A DNA stretch of 6,853 nucleotides from the NCBI GenBank assembly GCA_030619365.1, contig JAUXBQ010000147.1:1-6853 (forward strand), read 5' to 3'. Numbering within the stretch: position 1 is the stretch's first letter; each line of letters begins with the position of its first letter. Of this stretch, positions 1-5,159 are shown in pieces. The translations under genes were made by a program, and so were the position numbers. Under the pieces are notes generated by a model. The model saw only the letters and a list, made by a program, of their open reading frames with translations, was not told the origin of the DNA and searched no databases. Source of the stretch: a candidate division FCPU426 bacterium (GTDB lineage: Bacteria; Oederibacteriota; JAAXVQ01; JAUVAV01).

Positions 1-60
1 GGCCTGGTTCGGACCCAGCCGCTTGCTGACCTCGTTGACCTCAATCGATATCTGCGACAT
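1..60 (-). CDS. ABC transporter ATP-binding protein, N-terminal fragment (partial)
   Basis: Only the first 20 codons lie in the window; the gene continues past the left edge. The visible residues include IEVNEVSKRLGPNQA, which matches the usual opening of ABC ATPases: a beta strand, then V-S-K-R-F/L-G leading to the A-loop region. Walker A is not reached, so the call rests on this short motif and on context. The ATG is preceded by TGAGGA at a suitable distance (67-72, minus strand). It follows the adaptor gene in the same direction after a 125-nt gap. In the known E. coli arrangement (CecR, YbhG, YbhF, YbhS, YbhR), a TetR regulator and a HlyD-like adaptor precede the ABC ATPase and two permeases. 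By analogy this ATPase would power the pump in the cytoplasm. Permease genes are expected further left but cannot be seen. Confidence 0.7.
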   Translation of the reverse strand, partial: MSQISIEVNEVSKRLGPNQA

Positions 61-80
61 GGTCTATCCTCAGTGCTTGT

Positions 81-185
81 TCACCGCAGAGGCGCTGAGT
101 ACGCAGAGAAAAACAAAACGAATTAGATGATTCATTAAACTTTTCATCCCTCATTCTCTCTGCGCTCTCCGCGTCTCTGCGGTGA
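81..185. repeat. Imperfect inverted-repeat element with CGCAGAG-type arms
   Basis: The left arm (81-112) and right arm (154-185) are inverted copies matching at 27 of 32 positions by hand alignment, around a 41-nt AT-rich loop. Both arms carry the outer block TCACCGCAGAG and the inner block CGCAGAGA. The right arm ends on the base next to the adaptor stop codon (186-188), so the element sits exactly in the gap between adaptor and ATPase genes. It has no coding capacity. From memory, GCAGAG-rich inverted repeats of this type recur between genes in many environmental bacterial genomes; this was not searched. In the operon mRNA it could fold into a long stem, which might affect RNA stability or expression of the ATPase gene. 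Confidence 0.75.
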
Positions 186-926
186 TTATTTATTTATTTC
201 CGGGAGTTGGACCTCAATGGTCATGCCCGGTTTGAGAATCTTGTCGGGGTTCGGGAAGACCAGCTTGATGCCATACACCAGCCGTGAGCGCTCGCTGCGG
301 GTCTGCACATTTTTCGGCGTGAATTCCGCCTGGTCCCGGATCACCGCGATTTTCCCGGAAAACCGTTGGTCCGGCAGCTCCGGCAGCAAACCCGTGACCT
401 CCTGACCCAGAGACAACTGCGCCAGCTGGGGTTGTTCTACATATATATAAGCCCAGACTTCGGACATATCGCCCAGGGTGAGCAGTTGCATGCCAGGCGC
501 CACCATTTCACCGGGTTCCCGGTAAGTATGCAAAACAGTGGCAGCCAGCGGAGCCGTAATCGCGCACCAGGACTTCCTGAGCGCCGCGCGGTCACGGTTA
601 AAACGCAACTGATCCAGATTGGCCCTGGTGAGGGAGCCGCTTTTAAACAGGCGTTGCCCCCGGGCGTATTCGCTTTCCGCCAGAACGGCCGCCAGCCGGA
701 GGTCCTCTCCTTCCAGGGTGATAAGCTTCTGCCCGGCCTGGACCAAATCTCCCTCCTTCACGTCTCGGGATTGGATGACCGAGCTCACGCGCGCGGACAG
801 GGTGACTTCCGTGGCTTCAATGGTGCCGGCGTAAAAAAACGGCCGGGGCCGGACCAGGAACCACACGATCAGGCCCACCACGATTAGCAGGACGATGGGA
901 ATGACGATCTTCTTTTTATCTTTCAT
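186..926 (-). CDS. HlyD/YbhG-type periplasmic adaptor (membrane fusion protein) of an ABC efflux pump
   Basis: The 246-residue adaptor should bridge an inner-membrane ABC transporter and an outer-membrane channel. Residues 7-26 form one N-terminal membrane anchor after a lysine-rich start. GTIEATEVTLSARV (34-47) and VKEGDLVQAGQKL (56-68) are the first half of the lipoyl/barrel-sandwich fold. A short helical hairpin spans about 73-120. The second lipoyl half is AITAPLAATVL (122-132), followed by EPGEMVAPG. The C-terminal beta-barrel region holds AEFTPKNVQT (200-209), typical of the YbhG/YhiI group, and LKPGM (231-235). At 246 residues it is shorter than the roughly 330 usual for YbhG, mainly because the coiled-coil hairpin is short. 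The frame stays open 122 codons upstream, but that stretch lies inside the outer-membrane gene. The ATG at 926 has GGGAGGA before it and directly precedes the membrane anchor. Confidence 0.9.
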   Translation of the reverse strand: MKDKKKIVIPIVLLIVVGLIVWFLVRPRPFFYAGTIEATEVTLSARVSSVIQSRDVKEGDLVQAGQKLITLEGEDLRLAAVLAESEYARGQRLFKSGSLTRANLDQLRFNRDRAALRKSWCAITAPLAATVLHTYREPGEMVAPGMQLLTLGDMSEVWAYIYVEQPQLAQLSLGQEVTGLLPELPDQRFSGKIAVIRDQAEFTPKNVQTRSERSRLVYGIKLVFPNPDKILKPGMTIEVQLPEINK

Positions 927-928
927 GA

Positions 929-2296
929 TTATTTTTCCTCCCTTTGGGCAAGGCTGTCCAACCTGGCCAGTTGGATCAATATCTGCACGCGCGTTACGGC
1001 GTATTGATTGCTCGCCTGCAAGGCGCGTAAATTGGCGTCCTGCACTTCCAAATACCGCGCGCGACCGAGGCGGTAAGCCTGATACATGAGATTTGCCAGC
1101 TCCTGGGTTTCTTTCGCCTGCTGGGTATTCAATTTTTGCTCGGCGCGTAATTGCGCCAGGAGGTCCTGGGCTTTCTCCCAGCTCACGCTGAGTTCCCGCG
1201 CCGCCTGTTGGGCCTTCTCTGCGTGGGCCGCGGCCGTCTGGGTATGCTCCTCCACTTGCTGGACCACGCGCCGGCCTTCCCACAGGGACCACGTGGCCTG
1301 CACACCGGCCACGTTCTGGTTAATTTGCTCCAGGACCGGTCCGTTGGGATAGTCCAGGCTGGTCTTGGCGTATAGCTGAAGGCGCGGCCAGTGCCCGGCA
1401 TTCGCCGCGGACGCGGCGCGCTGCGCGGATTCGGCCAGCGCCTTGAAAACCTGTTGCCGGGGATGTTGGGCGTCGAGCTGGGCCTGGGCCGCGGGTTCCA
1501 GTCGCTGCAGGGATTCTTCCGGCAGATCAAAATACAAAAATACGGTCGGCGGCGCGCTCCCGCGGGGCAGTTTTTTGGCGGTGGCGGGATCCAGCGGAAA
1601 TGACAAGTCGTATTCCTGCCCACTGCCCAGCAATTTTTGCAGATCGCGCAGGTTCGCGGATAACTGGGTGCGGGACTGCAACAGCAGGCGTTCCCGGAGC
1701 AAAACCTCCAGGTGGCTGGAGAGCAGGTCGAGCCGGCTCGCGGCGCCTTCCCGGTTTTTGGCCTGAATATCGCGGTACTGCGCCCGCGCAACCGCGAGCG
1801 AGTTATTCGATAACTGTACCTGCTCGAGGGCCAATTGCGTCTGGAAATAAGCCAGCCGGACCTGCAGCGTGAGTTCCTGTTCCAGGGCCTTGACTTCCTC
1901 GGTCTTGGCGTCCAGCGCCGCGGCTACGGACTGCCAGGCGTGATACGTCCCGCCGGACGTCCAAATATTCCAGGTAAGCATGGGCCCGACCGAATAATTG
2001 GTGTGATCGCCCATGGCGATGGCTGAGGCACCGGGAACCGGCAGGGCGATGCTGGGAATCTCGTCAATGTATTTCCAGGACGCCTCCAGCGAGAGACGTG
2101 GCCAGAGCTGGCCCGCATAACTCCAAGACTTGGCTTCCAGGGCTTTCCATTCCAGCTGTTTGGCCTTCAGGGTATGGGAATGCTCGCGGGCTTGTTGCTC
2201 AGCCTGGGCCAGGCTGAGCCGGAGTTCGGGTGTCTGCGCCTGAGCCACAGCGGCCAGGGCGACTCCCAGCAGTGTAATGCTTATGAACCGTTTCAT
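929..2296 (-). CDS. TolC-like outer-membrane efflux protein (OEP family)
   Basis: The 455-residue protein should form the trimeric outer-membrane channel and periplasmic tunnel of the pump. Residues 1-20 are a signal peptide: MKRF, a hydrophobic core, and AQA before the likely cleavage site. The rest shows the duplicated OEP architecture. Each half opens with a W-P-R-L motif entering a beta strand (QLWPRLSLEASW at 63-74; GHWPRLQLYAKTSL at 301-314), followed by long Ala/Gln/Glu/Leu-rich helices. Examples are KALEQELTLQVRLAYFQTQL in the first half and the 345-450 region in the second, with LGRARYLEVQDA (410-421) as the usual tail. Length is normal for the family. The ATG overlaps the regulator stop as ATGA, with AGGAGG just upstream, suggesting translational coupling. 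The stop lies 2 nt before the adaptor start. Confidence 0.93.
   Translation of the reverse strand: MKRFISITLLGVALAAVAQAQTPELRLSLAQAEQQAREHSHTLKAKQLEWKALEAKSWSYAGQLWPRLSLEASWKYIDEIPSIALPVPGASAIAMGDHTNYSVGPMLTWNIWTSGGTYHAWQSVAAALDAKTEEVKALEQELTLQVRLAYFQTQLALEQVQLSNNSLAVARAQYRDIQAKNREGAASRLDLLSSHLEVLLRERLLLQSRTQLSANLRDLQKLLGSGQEYDLSFPLDPATAKKLPRGSAPPTVFLYFDLPEESLQRLEPAAQAQLDAQHPRQQVFKALAESAQRAASAANAGHWPRLQLYAKTSLDYPNGPVLEQINQNVAGVQATWSLWEGRRVVQQVEEHTQTAAAHAEKAQQAARELSVSWEKAQDLLAQLRAEQKLNTQQAKETQELANLMYQAYRLGRARYLEVQDANLRALQASNQYAVTRVQILIQLARLDSLAQREEK
936..942 (-). promoter_or_regulatory. Shine-Dalgarno site fixing the adaptor start
   Basis: The minus strand reads GGGAGGA, then nine bases, then the ATG at 926. 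It lies inside the last codons of the upstream outer-membrane gene. It supports the 246-residue adaptor start over the longer open frame, whose extra 122 residues are proline-, arginine- and glycine-rich and resemble no adaptor. Confidence 0.75.
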
Positions 2297-3042
2297 GACT
2301 GCCTCCTGTTTTTCGGAGCGGCCTTCGGCGAAGCCAGGGTCCTTTTCAACGCCAAGTCAATGAGTGTGTTGATTTTTCGGTCCACCCCAGGCGGTAAGGG
2401 TTCGACGGTCGTGCCGGGCGCCAGCGCGCGAAACGCGAGATTGAGCCGCTGCTCGAGAATTGTATCCTTCAGCATGAGGGGAATAAGCGCGTGCTTGATG
2501 AAATCATAAGGCTGCTTTATTTTGGTTTGCTCCAGCAGGGCCATGAGTATGCTCGGGCCGACGAGGCTGCTGAGCATAAACGTGATGACCAGCGGCAGGG
2601 GAAGGTCCGCAATCAGTTTTTGCTTTTGACACTGCCGGACCAGGTCCAGAATAATCACCGCGTGCCGGGGAACCAGTTCCTCCAGAAAGCGCACAATCTG
2701 CTGGTCCCCTTCCAGGATATCACGCCCCAAGGCCAGCAGCAGCTTGCGGTTGGTGCGCACGAATCGGGCGAAATTGAAAATAGCGTTGTACAACCGCTCC
2801 TTGGGATCGCGGCCTGCCGCGGCCTCCTGGGCGAATTCCCGGTAAAACTCCTCGTAGAATTCGTCCGCCACGCGTTTTAAAAATTCACCCTTGTTTTTAA
2901 AGTGATAGTGAAACATGCCGAGATTTACGCCCGCGCGCCGGGCCACGGCCCGCATGGAAAGGCCGGAGAATCCGGTCTGGGGAATGAGCGCGATGGCGGC
3001 TTTGACCAATTTTTCATCGGTGTTTTGTGAGGGCCGGGTCAT
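2293..3042 (-). CDS. TetR-family transcriptional regulator, CecR-like, probable operon repressor
   Basis: The 249-residue protein should be a dimeric DNA-binding repressor that releases its operator on binding a small molecule. The N-terminal TetR DNA-binding domain is clear: TDEKLVKAAIALIPQTGFSG (8-27), the helix-turn-helix LSMRAVARRAGVN (28-40), and the recognition segment LGMFHYHFKNKGEFL (41-55), where the Y-H-F-K-N-K-G core is diagnostic. Residues 60-205 are the helical ligand-binding and dimerisation domain. A 45-residue tail (205-249), proline-bearing and ending very basic (PKAAPKNRRQS), is unusual for the family, whose members are mostly nearer 190-220 residues. As first gene of the pump operon, under a promoter with two palindromes, it is probably autorepressing. 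GGAGGAGGTT (3045-3054) precedes the ATG. The CecR resemblance rests on neighbours and fold; the ligand is unknown. Confidence 0.92.
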   Translation of the reverse strand: MTRPSQNTDEKLVKAAIALIPQTGFSGLSMRAVARRAGVNLGMFHYHFKNKGEFLKRVADEFYEEFYREFAQEAAAGRDPKERLYNAIFNFARFVRTNRKLLLALGRDILEGDQQIVRFLEELVPRHAVIILDLVRQCQKQKLIADLPLPLVITFMLSSLVGPSILMALLEQTKIKQPYDFIKHALIPLMLKDTILEQRLNLAFRALAPGTTVEPLPPGVDRKINTLIDLALKRTLASPKAAPKNRRQS

Positions 3043-3070
3043 GGAACCTCCTCCATACAGTTTGTTTAAT

Positions 3071-3085
3071 TATACATATCGTATA
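3071..3085. promoter_or_regulatory. Candidate TetR operator 1 (downstream of the predicted start site)
   Basis: TATACATATCGTATA is an inverted repeat with arms TATAC and GTATA around a 5-bp centre. It sits just downstream of the predicted transcription start of the efflux operon, about +5 to +19. Its core differs at one position from the second site, and both are followed on the plus strand by NCCA. Such a repeated palindrome upstream of a tetR gene is the classic autoregulatory layout; binding itself is inferred. Confidence 0.72.
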
Positions 3086-3095
3086 ACCAAACAAA

Positions 3096-3124
3096 ACTAT
3101 ACATCTCGTATAGCCAGCTGTCAA
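3096..3124 (-). promoter_or_regulatory. Sigma70-type promoter of the efflux operon
   Basis: Read on the minus strand, TTGACA (3119-3124) is a perfect -35. It is followed by a 17-bp spacer and TATAGT (3096-3101), five of six matches to the -10 consensus. The predicted start is near 3089, giving a leader of about 47 nt before the regulator ATG. The near-ideal promoter with embedded palindromes implies strong transcription held down by repression. Confidence 0.82.
3097..3113. promoter_or_regulatory. Candidate TetR operator 2 (between -35 and -10)
   Basis: CTATACATCTCGTATAG is an inverted repeat with 6-bp arms CTATAC and GTATAG around a 5-bp centre. It fills most of the spacer of the minus-strand promoter and overlaps its -10 box, so bound repressor would block RNA polymerase. 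Centre-to-centre distance to operator 1 is 27 bp, about two and a half helical turns. Confidence 0.75.
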
Positions 3125-3179
3125 GCCCCTGGTACGTTTTTTCGGGAAAAATTGTGGGCTGACCACAGATTAAGCTCTC

Positions 3180-3198
3180 TTTCCCATTCATTGGGAAA
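3180..3198. promoter_or_regulatory. Palindrome overlapping the -35 of the divergent promoter
   Basis: TTTCCCATTCATTGGGAAA has perfect 7-bp inverted arms (TTTCCCA / TGGGAAA) and a 5-bp centre. It covers the -35 region of the plus-strand promoter. No T-run follows, so it is unlikely to be a terminator. It differs in sequence from the TetR-type sites, so any regulator binding it would be a different protein. Function is inferred from position only. Confidence 0.4.
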
Positions 3199-3220
3199 AT
3201 TTGGCAAAAAATGCTATAAT
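3191..3220 (+). promoter_or_regulatory. Probable promoter of the secreted propeller gene
   Basis: TTGGGA (3191-3196, four of six to the -35 consensus), an 18-bp spacer, and a perfect TATAAT (3215-3220). The -10 is preceded by TGC, an extended -10-like element. The predicted start is near 3227, leaving a leader of about 74 nt before the ATG at 3301. It is divergent from the efflux promoter, whose -35 lies about 70 bp away. Confidence 0.65.
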
Positions 3221-3300
3221 TAAACTGTGGGAGTATTTTGTCGCATAACAGATGGTTTTTCCGCTGATCATGGCTTCCAATCCGCCAGTGAGGATGATAT

Positions 3301-5049
3301 ATGCTGCATAAAAAATCGCTCCTATCTCTGGTTTTTCTATGCCTCCTGTTCCCGGCCTTCCTGGCCCAGGCGTCCTGGGTGTCGCTCGGGGCCTCCCTGA
3401 ACGTGACCACGAACCAGGATGCCACCTCGCCCTCCATTGCCCTGGACGGAAATAACTCACCTTACGTGACCTGGGGTGAACAGTTTGAAGTCGCACTTCT
3501 GACCAATCGGTATCAAATCGTCGTGAAGTACTGGAACGGCGCCACCTGGGTCCAGCTGGGTGGGTGGCTGAACACAGACTCGAACCAAAGCGCCTACAAT
3601 CCGTCCGTGGCAATTGATGGTAGCAATTCTCCTTATGTGGCCTGGCATGAAACCGACGGAACGGATTATGACCTGTACGTGAAGCAATGGAACGGGGCGA
3701 GTTGAGTGGCGCTCGGGGGCGTGGTGAACGTTGATCCGAACGAAAGCGCTCAGTATCCCTCCTTGGCCATCAACAACACTGATACCCCTTACGTAACGTG
3801 GCGCGAAGAGATCGCCGGGATTCAACAAATCTACGTAAAACAATGGAACGGGAGCGGTTGGGTACAAACCGACGGAAGTCTGAATGTGAACCCGGGTATA
3901 AGCGCCGGCTTTCCGTCCCTGGATTTTGACGGCAGTAATTCGCCCTACGTGGCCTGGCATGAATCCAACGGCACCACGACGCAAATCTTCGAAAAACATT
4001 GGAACGGCAGTGCCTGGGAGCAGGACGGCGCCAGTTTAAATGTCGACATCAATGAAACCGCTAACAAACCCTCGCTGGGAATCAGCGGCGGCGGCGTGGT
4101 GCGCGTGACCTGGTCGGAAAGAAGCGGAAGCTGGTATCAAATTTATGCCAAGCACTGGAATGGCAGCAATTGGGAGCAAGCTGGCGGCAGCTTGAACATT
4201 GACGCCAACAATACTGCCGGCGGTCCCTCCCTTCCTTCGGGCGGCCTTACGCCGTACATCACGTGGACGGAGGACGGGATCTACGTCAAACACTGGAACG
4301 GCAGCAACTGGGCGCAAGACGGCGGGAACTTGAACATTGACGCCAACGAGCTTTCTTCGGGTGCGATGCTGGCGATCAGCAACAGCAATACGCCCTACGT
4401 CACGTGGAACGAATTCAGCACGCTCAAAGCCGCGACCCAGATTTATGTCAAGTATCTAGGCCCGGCCGTAAGTCCTACTGATACGCCCACCACGACGCCG
4501 ACCTTTACCATAACCCCCACCGCTACGCCCACGGCCACAGCCACGTCGACGGATATTCCTGCCGTGGGTACGCCCACCTTCACCCGCACGGCCACCCGGA
4601 CGCGCACTGTTTCGGCGACTTACACGATTACCGCCACCTCCACCCGCACGTCCACGCCGACTCCGTCCCCCACCATTACTCCCACGCTTACCATTTCCGC
4701 CACCCGTACCATATCGGCCACCATCACGCTCACTTCCACGATTACGCCGACCTTGACGCCCGTGCCTGATCCCAGACTGGGCCAGGGGGGCGGCTATGCC
4801 GTGCCTAATCCTTTTTTCCCGCATCGGGGACAGTGGACGACCGTTCGTTTTTCGCTGCCAGCTCCTGGCGCGTCCTTTAAAATAAGGATATTGAATGTGA
4901 AAGGCCGGCTGGTCCGCACCCTGGAGAACACCCGGGATTGGGATGGCCGAAATAACCGGGGCCGGATCTGTGAAGGCGGGCTTTATCTTTACCAGATCGT
5001 GGCCGAGGGCGGACGAATCTCCGGGACCGTGGTGCTGATGGAGGACTAA
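3301..5049 (+). CDS. Secreted seven-repeat propeller protein with Thr/Pro linker and FlgD-like C-terminus; interrupted by one in-frame TGA
   Basis: Function unrecognised; architecture suggests an exported or cell-surface protein. There are 582 codons before the final TAA, counting one TGA (codon 135). Residues 1-23 are a signal peptide (MLHKKS, hydrophobic core, AQA). Residues 26-385 hold seven repeats of about 52 residues beginning near W26, W83, codon 135, W187, W239, W291 and W337. Each follows W-x-Q-x-G-G-S-L-N, P-S-x-A-I, PYVTW and IYVKxWNG, consistent with a seven-bladed beta-propeller. Residues 391-489 are a Thr/Pro/Ser/Ala linker. Residues 503-582 (VPNPF, VRFSLPAPG, WDGRNNRG, GLYLYQIVAE) resemble the FlgD-like Ig domain found at the end of many secreted proteins. 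GAGG lies seven bases before the ATG. The TGA replaces a conserved Trp, so this is a recent nonsense mutation, a sequencing error, or read through. Confidence 0.8.
3376..4455 (+). repeat. Seven tandem protein repeats of about 52 residues (propeller blades)
   Basis: Seven in-frame units share W-x-Q-x-G-G-S-L-N-V-D at the start, P-S-x-A-I-D-G-x-N-S-P-Y-V-T-W in the middle and I-Y-V-K-x-W-N-G-S at the end. Unit lengths by hand count are about 57, 52, 52, 52, 52, 46 and 49 residues. Unit 6 is short in the loop after PYITWTED. The units are diverged at DNA level, unlike the near-identical array in the next gene. Seven blades are present only if the frame is read across the TGA at 3703. Confidence 0.85.
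3703..3705 (+). other. In-frame TGA at a conserved Trp codon
   Basis: The context is GGGGCGAGT TGA GTGGCG. In the other six repeats the aligned codon is TGG after WNG-x-x (or at the first blade). The frame continues open for 447 codons in the same repeat pattern. A single G-to-A change at the third codon position explains the stop. The GTG directly after it would let a gene caller start a false second gene at 3706. Confidence 0.9.
4471..4767 (+). repeat. Thr/Pro-rich low-complexity linker coding region
   Basis: About 99 codons dominated by Thr, Pro, Ser and Ala, in irregular T-P-T and T-A-T runs such as PTATPTATATSTD and TRTATRTRT. At DNA level it is made of repeated ACG, ACC, CCC and GCC codons, with variants of CACCCGCACG recurring. 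It joins the propeller to the C-terminal domain. Such linkers in secreted proteins are typically extended and may be O-glycosylated; glycosylation here is inference. Confidence 0.85.
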
Positions 5050-5159
5050 AACCGGATGCGGGTTGACGGATTGATCTCTTTTTAACGAGTTTTTGCACAG
5101 CAAGCTGCCGCGGAATTATGCAAGTTAAAAGAAAATAAACTTAAACAGGCGGGAACAAA

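Noticed and set aside
927..1292. Open-frame extension adding 122 residues before the adaptor start
   Set aside because: It lies inside the outer-membrane gene in another frame, has a Gly/Pro/Arg-rich composition, and leaves the membrane anchor internal. The ATG at 926 has a good ribosome site.
3221..3300. Riboswitch or structured leader before the propeller gene
   Set aside because: Only a 4-bp CTGT/ACAG pairing was seen and no known riboswitch core motif.
3703..3745. Selenocysteine insertion at the TGA
   Set aside because: The aligned residue is Trp in all other repeats, not Cys, and no convincing SECIS-like hairpin follows the codon.
3457..3999. Minus-strand 180-residue open frame opposite the propeller repeats
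   Set aside because: Antisense of a clear repeat protein; its own pseudo-repeats mirror the blades of the real gene.
3706..5049. A separate gene starting at the GTG right after the TGA
   Set aside because: It would begin mid-blade without a signal peptide or ribosome site, and its first residues complete a repeat begun upstream. It is the continuation of the 3301 gene.
4456..5103. Minus-strand 215-residue open frame opposite the linker and C-terminal domain
   Set aside because: It is the complement of the Thr/Pro codon run, which gives an artificial Gly/Arg-rich protein; no ribosome site or recognisable domain.
5050..5159. Terminator or promoter between the two plus-strand surface genes
   Set aside because: AACC/GGTT gives only a 4-bp stem followed by weak T-runs. 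TTGACG and TTGCAC lack a well-spaced -10, so neither is supported.
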